Assembly (NCBI GenBank): GCA_001557505.1
Contig: LSAX01000011.1
Span: 682,001 to 746,000, forward strand
Direction: 5' to 3'
DNA: 64,000 nucleotides
Source of the DNA: Reticulascus tulasneorum
Taxonomy: Eukaryota; Ascomycota; Sordariomycetes; Glomerellales; Reticulascaceae
Both the position numbers and the translations under genes were made by a program. The first letter of the stretch is position 1; every line of letters starts with the position of its first letter. Positions 21,942-34,899 of this stretch are shown piece after piece. The notes under the pieces were generated by a model that searched no databases, had not been told where the DNA came from, and saw nothing but the letters and a program-made list of their open reading frames with translations.

Positions 21942-23421
21942 CACAGCAGGTACTGCCAGGCGAACCGTTGAACGTTGAGACCGCTACGATGCCAACACTG
22001 CCATCAAACCACTGTCAGCGATGGCGGTCGCTCACCCCGCTATTTGCCACCTATGGACTGGTATGAATGTGGTGTCTAGTTTTGTGAGGTGGTACCACTG
22101 AAAGCTTGTCTTGACAAAGGAAAGCCCAGTGCGATGTAATAGTGTCGTGTAGTTTGACACGGTTGTTGCGTCACATGTAGGCTTATCGGCGGTGTCTTGT
22201 CGCATCAATGATAGATAACCATTCGAGACCGAGGCTTCGGGGCACAGATCATGCAGCCATGGCACCACATCAGCCCACCACGATTCTCACCGGATTTTTT
22301 CCGGCAGGAGGACACTCCGGGGTTTGTCGATTGGCTGGACAGGCCTTGCTGACCGAGGAGCCTGTGGAATTTAGTCGGTGCTCATGCAGACACACTGCCC
22401 TGAAATGAGAAATGACGGGAGAGGATGCTATTTTGCAGAGGTCGGAAGGTAGTTGCCCGATTGGGAGTGACTTGACTGCGTTGGGCTGTGTTACCAGCCT
22501 AATTGCAGGGAAAGCCCAGGGAGTTCTGCCGCTCAGTGAGCTGAAGTCGCACAACCACAGATAGACGGCACAAGACTGGTTTAGAGACCTGCGTCTGCTG
22601 AGTTACTAACTACTATATTTCATGGATTTGCCATCAGTCGATAATTAGCTCCTACATAGCATCGCCTGGCGATTATGGCAGTAACCAGGCTAGATGTTTA
22701 TTATCTGATCAGAAAATGGTCCGGCCAGCATACCCTGTAGTAATGGTAGATAGAGCGGACGCGGAGAGTCTCTCCCTAATTACACAAGAAATACATAGGA
22801 ACATCACGTTAATGAACAAAGAAACATACATGTTCACACTGACATATTCCATATCCACATAGTCTCAACACCTATGCCACTCGCTCTTGCCTATCCACAG
22901 GGAGATAAGGACGACGTTCATTCACACAACAGTGGGATCCTTTTTTCGATCCGGCAACCATGTTCAATTCGTGTAGTTGCTCATGTTGGCCTTGATGAGA
23001 GGACGAGAGAGCTAAGAAACCGCCGGATGAAGGCTTAAGCACCCCGTATTGTCCCCATACTTTGTAAATCTCGCATTAATACCACACTTGGGCAACTGGA
23101 CGATATCCAAGACAAACCACGATCCAGCAAACATCTCCTCAGGGACGGCCGGAAGAGAGAGGACGCTGAGCACTAAGTAGATCTGTGATCATATATGCAG
23201 CCTTGACCCTTCGCTTCTCTTCGAATGTTGAAGAGCGACAAACATATGCAGAAGACCATTTCTTGGTTCTGTGGAGATAGCTCAGACAAGGAGACGGCAT
23301 GTATTTAATAAAATGTCTTCATACACTGTTCTCTTAGATGATCCTACTCGTGATAATCCATCACAGACTCACGCACTATCGACGCATCCGAAGTCCTGGA
23401 ACCGCCTCATGTTTCCAACGA
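21942..23421. other. intergenic region upstream of CCZ1 and downstream of isocitrate lyase
   Basis: About 1.5 kb with no supported gene. It contains the CCZ1 promoter (immediately right of 21941) and the 3' UTR of the isocitrate lyase gene (left of 23422). Small frames at 22,030-22,550 on both strands are mutual shadows. The DNA is moderately A+T-rich around 22,600-22,860. Confidence 0.6.
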
Positions 23422-25288
23422 CTAATGGAACTGGTCCTCGGTAACTCCCTTGCCCATAGCAGCGGTACTGCTAATCCCGCCCGTAACCATTTTCTGCAAC
23501 TCGTCCACGTAAGTCGCCCCGCTCCACTTCTGGTGCTTGACAACATCGACTCCACCATCCATCTCCGGCTCCTGCACGAGCTCGCCGTACGCTCGCATGC
23601 CAATCTGGCTATACGCACGCGCGAACTGGTCGCTGATCAGCGCCGTCGTGTGTAGACCGGCCAGCGTGATGAATTGCCAACAGTAGCCGAGAGTTGCCAG
23701 CCGGCGGATGTACGTCTCTTGTTCAGCACGAGGCATGGCCGTCTTCCAGTTGAAGGAGGGAGACAGATTGTAAGCCAATCTAGGACAGGTTAGCATCCAC
23801 CTTGAAGGAAGTCGCCGGGTGGTTAGGGTTGATGGTAGTGGCTTACTTCTGTTCCGGCCATACGGCGTGGACGCCATTGGCGAAATCTTGCGCTTGCTTG
23901 AAGTCGGGCAGCTTGCTCTCCATCCAGATGGCGTCGCAATAAGGCGCATAGGCAATAGCGCGGCTGATGGCGCAATCGATGCCGCCCTTAAGGCGAAAGT
24001 AGCCCTCTCGTGTCCGGGGGGCGTCCCAGTCGAAGTGAATGTCAACACCGAGAACTCCCTTGGCGATGGAGCGAGCTTCTGTGTTGCTCTTTCCCCTCGC
24101 CGACTCGAGGTACTTCTTCACCAACCCCTGCTTGCCCGGATACTGACCAGCATTGATGGTGTCAACGACAGCATCGTCGAATCGCTTGAGACCTGCTTGA
24201 TCCATCCATGCGTCTTCGATAGCTTGCAGTTCCTCGCCATTCTTCCCGGCTCGCTCCGCAGCAATCATGAGGTCGTTGAGGGGTTGCAGGTTGGGGTTAG
24301 TCGAGCCCATGATGAATGGCTGGTCTCGGGGATCGATGGTGGTGGAAATGAGAGTGGCGGCTTCGGCATCGGTACGGGCAACCGCCACGAGATTCGAGCC
24401 TGTGAATAATTCAGCTTGTGGACATCAACTCAGATTGTACACATCTTACCCATGATATCGGCCTGTGCTCGAATGGCAACCAAGCGATTGATATGCTCGC
24501 TGGTCGGAACTAAAACCTTGCCCGCCATGTGGCCGCACTTCTTCGTGCCGGGAGCCTGGTCTTCGATGTGAATACCCGCCGCACCTTTCTCGACGAACAA
24601 TTTGGTGAGCTTCATGACTGCAGTCAACCCACCGTGGCCAGTATCAGCATCGGCAATTATGGGTCGAAGGTAATCGATATTGGCCAGCTTGGCTCTCGCA
24701 GCTTTCGGAGTGCTGAGACGTTCTTGTCTTTGTTTCCGGTCGTGGAATAGCTGCGCCATGAAGAGATGCGATACTTTGTTAGGTACGGTAGTCTGCAATC
24801 ATGTTAAAATCGGCTGCAGATATATGGATCGTCACCAATGAGGCTTACATATGGGTAATCTGCTAGATCCGGTCCAGGCTCGTCGGATGCTGAGGCCGTT
24901 GACGAAGATTGCCATCCAGAGACGTAGACAGTGTCAAGATATTTTGCCATCTGCGTGACCATGGTCGGTTCCAAGCAGCCATAGGTATAGCTCGCATCTT
25001 TGTTCTGTCTCGTCTTAGCAAGTCAAAACCCGCAGTGCGGTTCTTAGAATGACAAACCTGGAAGCGCCCCTCAAGAATGGTCCACAGCTTCTTCGATTGG
25101 GCATTACTTGGATAATCAATCTTCAAGTGCCCGCGCTTGGACACAATCTGCTCTGCAGTGAAAGGTCGCTTCGTGTATCTCCATCGCGGGTCGCTCCACC
25201 ATTGCTTGACCTGCTCTACTTCTTGAGCGAAAAGGTCGTCTTCTCTGTCAAGATCCACCGTGGCGCTCAGCATGTTGTTAGCAGCCAT
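23422..25288 (-). CDS. ICL1: isocitrate lyase
   Basis: Five exons (25058-25288, 24849-25004, 24450-24792, 23847-24399, 23422-23779) give 546 residues, the normal fungal length. All four introns (50-67 nt) have GT-AG ends and consistent phases. The catalytic signature KKCGHMAGK (about 213-221) carries the active-site Cys. [28 protein letters not shown] and [12 protein letters not shown] are also present. The enzyme cleaves isocitrate to glyoxylate and succinate, the first committed step of the glyoxylate shunt, needed on acetate, fatty acids and during germination or infection. The C terminus (VTEDQFH) is not a PTS1 signal, so peroxisomal import, if any, uses another route. The paralogous 2-methylisocitrate lyase was considered; the absence of a mitochondrial presequence and the ICL-type motifs favour isocitrate lyase. 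Neutral trehalase is the next gene upstream on the same strand. Confidence 0.95.
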
Positions 25289-26915
25289 GATGGGCAGTAT
25301 AGTTTGTATATGTACTGGGGAGTTATGTAAAGGGCGAATCCTCTTGGGAGGGTTGATTTATGGATGCACACTTTCAAGCTAGGGATAGCAATTGGAGAGT
25401 GGAGAGTATCCAAACACTAAAGAGAGCAAGAAATACGGCGAACACCAGGAAGTATGATACTATTCAGGTGAGAGTAGGCAGCGGCCAAGTAACAAGGAAG
25501 AAGAAAGATTTAGAAGACAAAGAAAAAGTTGAGTCACAAGCCAGACATACAAGCACCGCAATGTCACTCACAACCTTTCGGGAGTGTTCGGCCAAAGGGA
25601 CCAGAGGCTGGGCTGGATGTCTTACCTTGCTGAAGACGTGGGACGAAGTTACCGCGCTTGCGCACCTTCGAAGGCTCAACCTAGGTTAATAAACCCGTTG
25701 CCCGAGCGAATGACGCTTGGCCGATCAGTCTACGAAGCTGAGAGATGACCCCGAGCTTTGGCTCTTGGCTGGCCAATACGCCTCGGGAAACTGGAAAGAC
25801 TGGAGACCAATTCGGCATGGATTGGATGACATGCCTGGACGAATGAATGCTTTGGCTTCTCGGGGGTTGACTGACGTCCATTCTCGCTCGGTTCAAAGGG
25901 GCTTATGGGAGAGGGCCAGGGTTGCCGTCATTGGCCGAGGTGCCGAAGCACCTTGCTGCCCCGCCATCGGAATCCGGGTGTCGGAAGTGGGGGGGATGAT
26001 GCATCGCTTCTCCCCCCCCTCTTCTGCTCTGTCTGGGCTTGGGATGCAATCTATACGTACATACAGATTACATACATGTGATGCAGAGCCGAAAAAGACC
26101 ACTTGCAACTTTGATTAATTTACTTTGCTTCAACAAGAAAGACAGAGCCATGACCCCATGGAAAATATAATCTCGCAATGCCCATCCCATCATGTAAATA
26201 AAGCATTGGCTGACAACTTGTATTGCTGGCCGATTCGTCCTCGAAAACCCCTTGCCATATGACGGCGGACGGCACGTGAGGTACGGAGTTTGTTTGGCAT
26301 GTGACGGCTGGTCGGTCCACAGGCGCCAACCTTCGACGGCATGCGTCACAGGTCCAACCAACTTTGATTCCAGACCGGAGCAATTTAAACCTCGGCCGCC
26401 AAAGGCCGGATTCTTGTTCTGAGGCCGCCAGATGAACATACTCTACACGTACCCGAGCACGGCCTCACGCGTTGCAGCTGATGGCAATCGTCTCCTGCGG
26501 CTTGTGATGGAACCAGTAAGACGACATACAACCCTCCATCTGCCCTTCTTGTTATTATTGGAATTGCCATTTCCATCACAGAAACAACCAAGCATAGAGT
26601 CATTGAAAGCCTCAACAGGGTGTTTGGATTGGTTCTGAAGGCGTATCTTTCAAAGTCCAAGCAGTGGTCTATTGAGGTGCTGCCATCTTGTCCCTTTCCG
26701 ATTCCACCACGCATCGTCAATCGTCTGAAAGCATGTCATGAACTCCCTATCCGGTATCACAAAATACAAGGTCAGGAACACAAGAAAATGCAGTTCCTTT
26801 GTCTTGGTCATGCAAAAGCAAAAGCAAAAGCGCAAACGCCAGTGTCCGTTCCGTCTTTACTAGTCTAGATGCACCAGTCCAGAACCCAGTCCTCGTCAAC
26901 TTCGTCACGCACCGG
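25289..26915. promoter_or_regulatory. isocitrate lyase upstream region and trehalase 3' region
   Basis: About 1.6 kb between the isocitrate lyase start (25288) and the end of the trehalase gene (26916). The part next to 25288 is the isocitrate lyase promoter. Such promoters in moulds bind FacB-type activators and the CreA repressor; a G-run at about 25,989-25,996 contains a match to the loose CreA consensus SYGGRG, which alone proves nothing. Short frames here are not credible genes. Confidence 0.45.
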
Positions 26916-29368
26916 TCAAGAGAGTTCAGCCAAATGCTTCTCGTTGGTTTGCTCAATCGCCTTGGTGAACGTCTCGTAAGGGGTAAGAGTGCCGAGTGCA
27001 CGTCTCATATGCGCGTTAACAATCTGAAGGCCATAAATGTAGCTGGCGTTAACCCAACCAAAGCTAGTCCTTGTCAGCATCCTAGAGCAAAATCTAGTCA
27101 TCATGAATTTATATGAGACTTACCCTTCCTTGGCGACGCCTCTGAAATCCAAACCTTGATTGCCGTATTCCGCGTCGACTCTGTGAGGGTCGATAGGTCT
27201 GGTAACGTCGTATTTTTCGACGACAACACCATTAAAGTCTACAAAGGCCTTGGTGATCATGAAAAGCCACTTGTAAGCAAGGCGTTCAGCATCCTCAACA
27301 AAGCTGTACCGGACAAGCCCTGTCCAGGCGAGCATCTGCTGCGGAGCCCATCCGTACGGATAATCCCATTGCCGATTTGGTCTCTCAAGTCCGATCTCGC
27401 CGCGGGACTCTTCCGTTCCAGACAGCAGGCCGCCAAAGGCTTCGAATTTTGGCAATGCCTTGTGAACCATGGCCGCAGCTTGCTTAGGCGTGGACACGCC
27501 GGCCCACAAAGCCCAGAAGGTTGTGCAGCTCTCGTAGGTGCACTGCTCTTTCTTGACGGTATCGTAGTCAAAGTACATTCCCTCCTTTTCATTCCAGAGG
27601 TACTTGTCGATAGCGAGCTTACGTCGCTTTGCTCGTCGGTCCCAGAAGGCTGAGGTCTCGACCTGGCCGGGTGTCATGGTACCAACACAGAACTCTGCTG
27701 GCATGACCAGCTTGTCGTTGAATACGTTTCTGATGGTCCGAGCAATGTCTGTCTCATATTTGAACAGAAGGGAATTCAGATCGATGGTTGCGAGATTGGC
27801 ACAAATTCTCTCGAAACGATAGGTTGTGTCGTGACCAGACTCGCGCACAGCTCTGTCATGCATAAAATACTCGTCCAAATCAGGTTCTTTGACTTTGCCA
27901 GTGTTGTAGGCAACGACAAACTCTTCGAATGTCATTTTGTGCTTCTCTGCGTACGGTTCCAAGATATGAACAAAGTGGTCCGCCTCGGTCTCCGGGGGAA
28001 CGCCTTGGCCTTCTGGTCGGTATCTGGACAAGCCAGTGACAGGATCTAGTCTTGGCTCGGCGACCCAAACGCTGTGATACTCTTTGATAGCAGCGAGTAT
28101 GGCTGTCTTTAGAAAGTCTTTAGCGTCTGGCTCGTGCTTGATCTTCTCGTACACTCGAAGGGCCATGTCGGTGAGGAAGGGGGGTTGCGACCGGCAGAGA
28201 TAGTAAGATCTCGTGGCGTTGAGGATCTTTCCGTAGTGTCGGATGCAAAAGCAAAAGTTGAGCACCATGGACTTGGCCAAGTGGACCTTATCATTAACAA
28301 GCAGTCCCAATGACTCCATGTAGCTGTCCCAGCCATAAAGCTCATTAAAGCGACCCCCAGGCACGACAAAAGGGAGGCCCCTAAGCGTCTCTTCGCCAGT
28401 CTTGGGATCCGTCACCGTTTCCATCTCTACGGCAAGCAAGCCAGGTTTGGAATTCATGCCCTGAACCAACTCAGGTGTGATCTTCTCGGGTAGCAACTGG
28501 ACGTCCAGACGAATCTCGGGTCTATCTTGTGCCAGCTTCGTGTAATACTCATACTGTTCCGGAGCCCCTCTTGGGACATATATTCGTGGTCGCGGATCGT
28601 CAGTCCAGTCCTTGGGATCTCTAGCTGCGACCTCAATACTGGAGGCGTCGATTCTCCGAGTCAACCCCTCCCAAAAGTGATCCCGAATCAGGCGTGATAG
28701 CCGATTCACGGGGTTTTCATTCAATCGGGCTTCGTCCAGGACAATCTGTTTCCGGCCATATTCCTTTGCGAGAACCAACTCTTGTAACAGATTAGAAAGC
28801 ATGTATGTGCCTCGAACGTCGAAGCGATTATGGCCAGCAGAGGCAGCAGTTCTGAGAGAGAGAACCTGGGGCTTGGTTAGCGAGACCAACTAGGAGCCTA
28901 AGACCCGTTGAGATGTACCTTAGGTCCATTGTCCTCAATTGTGATCTGCATGTTGCCATCTGTGTCTTCCTGGGCCTGTAAGCTCTCTAGTGTTGCATCG
29001 ACTTGGATTAGAAATCGCCGGGACTGGCCTGCAGAAGCCTCATCTGTTCAAATTGCGTCAGCACTGGCGATTCAAGCGGGGTCATTCGACTTTTGATGGA
29101 AGACATACCGTGGCTTCCTCGTCGAAATGGCTCGCGGAGTCCCAGTCGTTCAAACTGTTTCATCAAGCTATTCTGCAGCCAAGTCTGTCAGCCTAACCTC
29201 AGAGCCAATCGCGGCGGTTCGAATTCGTACCTGGGAATATGTGCGGGTGCGAGGTCCAGCCTTATTGGTATGTCTTTCATCCGATGCGTAGTACGTCTTT
29301 GCATCGTCGAAGACCCCGAAGTCGTCGTTGGAGCCTCGAGGGCGCCGGTTCTTGTTCGGAGAGCTCAT
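26916..29368 (-). CDS. NTH1: neutral (cytosolic) trehalase
   Basis: Five exons (29231-29368, 29109-29172, 28919-29043, 27124-28865, 26916-27063) give 738 residues, matching fungal neutral trehalases. Both family signatures are present: [15 protein letters not shown] (about 278-292) and [10 protein letters not shown] (about 608-617). The regulatory N terminus is intact. RRGS at 63-66 is a cAMP-dependent-kinase site like that of yeast Nth1. [12 protein letters not shown] at 94-105 is the EF-hand-like calcium-binding loop of this subfamily. The enzyme (GH37) hydrolyses trehalose to two glucose molecules during germination and stress recovery. Absence of a signal peptide separates it from acid trehalase. 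All introns are 53-65 nt with standard ends. The gene is the last one before the A+T-rich block, its start lying about 1.3 kb from the block edge. Confidence 0.95.
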
Positions 29369-30689
29369 CGTATCTGTCTTTCCCAAAAGACGTTCTGCTG
29401 AGAGATTGTATGGGATGATGAAATTGGCCGTGAGAAAACCAGAGAACGATGATGGCTCCAATTTAATGCGGCGATCGTCACCGGATTCGTCCGAAATCCC
29501 TCGCACAAGAATGTTTTTGGAAGCGACGGGTGAGGGTATAACTTGTCAGCTTCTTCCCCCCGCGGGATATTGTTCGAGATGGGAAATAAGGTCGCAGCTT
29601 TGGGGTGTCACGAGGTCCAAAGAAGAACAGCAGCCAGGGTATCTCGCAGCGGATGTGGCTGCACTCAGTCCAATTGAAGGTACGATGGATGGACCCCTGG
29701 TAGCTGAGACCGCTGAGCCGAGAGGGAAGCTGACAAAGATTCTAAAACAAGCTAAGAGGTTGAGCTTCAGCCTTGCGAGCCGTCTATAGTCTGGAGTCCT
29801 GGCCGAGGAGGGCAGCACAAGTGCATGGATACACTATATAGGCAGCAAATGTGATAGGACTGCTTCTCTTATCACTTGCAGATGCTGATGTCCTTTTTAC
29901 GACGAATTATTGGGGCTGCTTTGATATGGAACATATGGCATTCACTCGAACTAATTTGCAGGTTCCACATCCGCCAAACTGCCCTGAGCTGACCCCACCA
30001 TCACCATAAAAAGTCCCGTCTGGGGCTGACCGCCTCCAATCGGGCGGTGCCAGCTCATACACAAATGCTGCCGCGACACCTTCTTGCTCCCTGATTGCTG
30101 GTAAAGGCTATCTGAGCACCCGACCAAGTACACCAAGACCATATCATATAATTGGTGGCCACTATGCACAGCAAGCTGGCCAGTGTCCCGTGGCTGAGCT
30201 GACCTCAGTCGCTTTTCATGCCCCGTGAGAGCTTCGGTGCCGACTCACCTGAACGTCGACTCCGAACCCCACTTTCAGCGATGCAAGTTGGGTTACTACG
30301 TACTTGTCTACCCGCCCCAGAAGACTTTCAAACACATGGGTTGTGAGAAACGTCACATTGCTAAGCCCGGGGCTGAAATACTGGCGTCCAGAGAGTCGCT
30401 CATCAATCTCCTCCTCCTACGGGGCTGACGGCTCTTGGACGACAAAGAGAACGTGACATGGCGCAGGCAACTACAAGTTCCGAATCTATCACAACTTTTA
30501 CGATTTGTATGGCCCCGCTACCTTTCTACTCCGAAGGTGAGATCAACCCAGTCATTCAACACGCGGGATTTGAGTGTCGCAAAAAGAGCGCATTCTCGAA
30601 GCACTACGGCAGTCTGCAGGAGCCACTGGGACAAAAGTCTTTTGTTACTGCAACGACCCCTCCAGCAAAAAACGGACTAGTATATATTT
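29369..30689. promoter_or_regulatory. trehalase upstream region, up to the A+T-rich block
   Basis: Normal-composition DNA upstream of neutral trehalase. STRE-like CCCCT pentamers occur (for example about 29,692), which could fit stress control, but such pentamers are frequent by chance. The plus-strand frame at 29,328-29,789 overlaps the trehalase start and is not credible. The composition changes abruptly near 30,690. Confidence 0.5.
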
Positions 30690-32847
30690 AGACAAATAGA
30701 AATTTTTATTGAATAGCTATATATAAATTCATAAAAATAGCCCTACTTTTCTGCCCCTCCACCGTTTATTACCTTAATACCCGCTTTTGTAAATTTCTTC
30801 TTTTCTTTCTTCCCTGTAAACAACCTATAATTATACGTTAGCCTGCCTTAAGTTATTACCTCATAATATAATATTATATAGTTATTAGTAAGAAATATCT
30901 TTTATTAAATATAGCTGATTAAGAAACCTTAGAATTATTTATTTCTAATATAGATTTTGTGGTTTTTTATATTTTAAGGAAATTATAGAATTCTAGATAA
31001 GAATAGATTGATTTTAGGGTTTTTATTACCTATTTCTTATTTTTATTTATATATTTGTACGTGGTTATACGATTATTAATATAGGTATATAGTTATAAGT
31101 GGTTTCGTTTTACGTTTTTTAATCTTATATAAACTTATATAAATATAATTATATTTAAATAGATATAAATATATTTATTTTAAGTAAGATTAGTAATATA
31201 TAGCTATTTATAATTCTAAATAAGTAGCTAAGAGAGTTTATAGGTCTAAATATAATTATTTAGGCTTTTATAGGTATATATAGGTTGGTAAGATGGTGTA
31301 TATAGGCTAATAGATCTAATATCTTTTCTTACGCTTTCGTCTATAATCGGAAAAGCTTTTTTAGGTAATTATAAGATTATAAGTATTTATATAATAATAT
31401 ATAAGGTTATATATTAATATATAGATCTTAATTATAATAAATGTTTTTATTTAAGCTTAAATTTTAAAGTATATATACAGTCGTTCTTAATTTAAACTTT
31501 ATATGATTATAAAATGCTGATTTGATCTAGAAATATATATATAATGATATATATTTTAATATAGATATATATATTAACTATTAAAATAGAAATAGAGTTT
31601 TTGTTGGTTATATTGGTTATGTTAAAGATATATATATTAACTATAATTATAATAATAATATTTCTAAATGTTTACTAAAAGGTATATCTTTATATAATCG
31701 TATATCTATCTATATTAACTTATATAGTTAAATATAAATTTAGTTTAAGTTTAGTTATTAATATATTATAAAAGCATACGAAGGTAGTTAAAAAGATTAC
31801 GTTATATATTAAAACGTTTAATATTAAATAGCTTTATGATTTTACGAAAATCCTTAAAGAGGTTATAACTATATTTAAGGAAGGTATATATTAACTTATA
31901 TAAACATATATAAGACTATATAGTTAATTATAATATAAAAAAGTTTAAATAAGTAGGTTATCTAGTATATCTAGAGGTAGGTAAGTATACCTTTCAAGGT
32001 TAGGTCTTTTTTTTTCTTATATAATAGTAAGAAAAGATATATAAAAGCATATAGAATTATATAATAATTATTCTAATATGTCTAAGGGTAAATAAGTTTA
32101 GGTTTTTTTTTCTTAAAAAGTTTAATTAAATATTTCTCTAGATATATCTATATAACTCTATATATAATTATATATAAATAATTATCTTAATATTTTAAAT
32201 TAATTGATTAAAGATTAACTTATTATTATTTTATAAAGATATTATTTTAAAATAGGTAGATAAATAGATAAATAATATAATCTATATATATTTATATATT
32301 ATCTATTTATATTAAGTTTTATTAAAAACTTTATCTTAATAGTTTATAAAATAAGGTCTTATCTAAGAGATTTATATAGTTTTTTCTAAAGATTTATTTA
32401 GTTAAATCTATTTGCTCTTCTTTAAGATTAGCTTATATAATTCTAAACTACTTTATCGTTTATAAATAGAAAGGTTTATAATCTTGAAAACTGGTTATAA
32501 GTTTTATATTAATAAAATAAGTTATTTCGTAGATAAGATATAAAATAGATTATAATTATATAGAAGAAAGCTTTTGACTTTTTTAATAATATAAATAATA
32601 AAATATAAATAACTTAAAAATATAAATATAAATATTTTTATATATTTATATATTAATATAATTATATCATTAATTAAGATGTTCTTTATATAATATATTA
32701 TAAAGTCTTCTTAGATAAAGTTATTATATATTTAAACAATATTTAAAATCATCGTATAAATTAGATTATATTAAGACTAAACTTTATTTAGTCGATAGAT
32801 ATATATAATAAACTTTTATTATATAGGTTTAAGATCTATATAGGTAT
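30690..32847. repeat. left A+T-rich flank of the retrotransposon (older degraded DNA)
   Basis: About 2.2 kb of A+T-rich sequence outside the left LTR. It is as A+T-rich as the element itself but contains no copy of the LTR and no recognisable domain. It was probably a repeat already present when the retrotransposon inserted. What it was cannot be told by reading. Confidence 0.55.
32844..32847. repeat. candidate target-site duplication, left copy (GTAT)
   Basis: GTAT immediately precedes the left LTR and GTAT immediately follows the right LTR (47274-47277). The following base T is also shared, so a 5-bp duplication cannot be excluded. Low complexity of the surrounding DNA limits certainty. 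Confidence 0.5.
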
Positions 32848-33271
32848 TAAAACCAGGTAAAGCAAAGTAAATACGTTTTACTATGAACTCATCATAGCTA
32901 GCCTGATCAGGCCTAAACACATACTTATATATATATTAATCATCAGTCTTTTCTATATTTAGTTATTTTCATAGTTTTCATTAGCACGTTTAGAGGTACG
33001 TTTATAGGTATACCTCGTGATACCGTTAAATTCATATTATTAAGTTATCTTATAAAATCATAAGTTTATAAATCTTTACCTTACGAAAGCCTTAATTATA
33101 TTATTAGATCTATTTATCCTTGATTAAAGATAAAACACCTTTTACGTCTACGTAGTTATCTAGATGGCCGAGATATCACTATTTTAATATATTATATTAG
33201 GTTATATATGTTAAAATGTTTAGTAGTTATAGTGGTATAATTATAAAATAACCTGGCCTAGGTTAATTTTA
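32848..33271 (+). repeat. left (5') LTR, 424 bp
   Basis: Direct repeat of 46,850-47,273 and exactly the same length. Shared anchors include AAATACGTTTTA near the start, GCCT..TCA.GCCTAAAC, TTACCTTACGAAAGCCT, TATCTAGATGGCCGAGATATC and the closing AGGTTAATTTTA. Differences between the two copies are almost all C/T or G/A. The ends read TA...TA, which is what TG...CA becomes when RIP changes CpA to TpA on both strands. Confidence 0.9.
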
Positions 33272-33272
33272 A

Positions 33273-33290
33273 TAATACCCGGAAGTAGAT
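33273..33290 (+). other. possible primer-binding site (RIP-altered)
   Basis: One base after the left LTR the sequence reads TAATACCCGGAAG. If the two A after T were G before RIP, it would begin TGGTACCCGG, that is with the TGG that pairs with a tRNA CCA end. This is an inference from position and RIP logic. Confidence 0.35.
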
Positions 33291-34899
33291 CTATGTTATA
33301 GAAGAACTAATTAGACTTAATCAGAGAGATTATAGTTAGATGTTTTTATATATTCTAAACGAATATTATTAATAAAATGAGTTTTAGATATATAAGATAA
33401 TATATTAGTTATCTATTAGTAACATGAAGAATATTATTAAGTTAAAAGAAAAGCTGAGGTAGGCTTATTGTTTGTTATAAACGTTAATAATCGTTTTTAG
33501 TTTTTAAAACTATATGTAAAGTATATATATATATAATATATTTATAAAAATGTTAAGATAAGCTTTTAATAAATTATAAACGTCTTTTATATATAAAGAT
33601 AAGTTTATAACTTATTAAGTCAATAATTAACTTAATGTTAAACTAGTAGATAAATATTAAGTTTTTATAAAACATATTAAACTAACTCTTTATAATATTA
33701 TTAAGGTCTAAACAGCTACGTGGAGTAATCTATAACTTATTAGTTTCCTCGTTTCCCTTTAGTTTATAATTTATAGTTTATAATTTATTAATTTAACCTG
33801 ATTAGATTAGATTATTATATAAATATACCTTTATAAACCTTGGAAAAGCTTTTATTATATTGTAGATTTTAATAACAAATTAATAAAAAGGATAATATAA
33901 ACATAATAGTCCGGCCGTACTTGTTTATATAGAAAAACACTAGTTAATAACAAATAGCTACGTTTCTAAGTCCTAGATAGACCTGATTAGGAACATACCA
34001 CCATAAGAATATTAAAAACCCTGAAGAAAACACCATCTTTATATAAAATAAATAAGATAAAGACGACGTGGTAAGTAGGCTTACTAATTGGAAATTATAT
34101 TAAGATTAAAAAGTTAAAGATAAAAGATAAAAAAAACTTTAAAATAATCGTTTATAATAACTAATAAAAACGAAATATCAGCCTTATAAAGGTTATAACT
34201 AATTAGAAAAATCCTAATAAGAAATTTAAGACGTTAAATATTAAGAAGATTAAGGCTTTAATAGTTTATAATATAACTAAGACTTATTATATAAATATTA
34301 ATCTTTATTAAAGATAATAACTAACGTCTATATTATACATAAACACTCATCTAAGCCTAACCAAGCCTAAATAAATATTAAAAAAACATAATATCTAAGA
34401 TAAAGTTAATATAATTAATTATAAGATATAACTTATTATATTATAAATTAGAATAATAAACTTCTTAATAATAAATCTTTAGATATAAAAAATAACATAG
34501 ATAATAAGATAGGTTATAATATACTTAGTAAAAGTAGATTAATAATTAATAATTAAGAAGATATAAATTTACTTTGATTAGGCTTATTTTAATAATATAA
34601 TATTAAAACTAAAAAACAGTCTAAAACCTAATTAGAAAAAAAGTTTAAAAAACTTATTAAACCTATCTTTTAATCTAATAAATTTGTTAATATTAAAAAT
34701 CTTTATATTAAAATCGTTAATAAAAGCTAAGAACACCTTTACAGATATCTAAGATTATATCTTATAATAACTATTAAATATTATAAAAGACTTTAATATT
34801 AAAAATAAACTAAAAAAGACCAGGAAGAGAGTTTTACGACTATATAACCTTATAGGCTAATTTTTTTCTCTTTTAGATAACTTATATATATCTAATCTA

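Noticed and set aside
23422..25288. 2-methylisocitrate lyase instead of isocitrate lyase
   Set aside because: Shared KKCGH signature, but no mitochondrial presequence, and the motif text and 546-residue length fit isocitrate lyase better.
29328..29789. 153-codon plus-strand frame overlapping the trehalase start
   Set aside because: Antisense shadow of exon 1 and promoter DNA; no motif.
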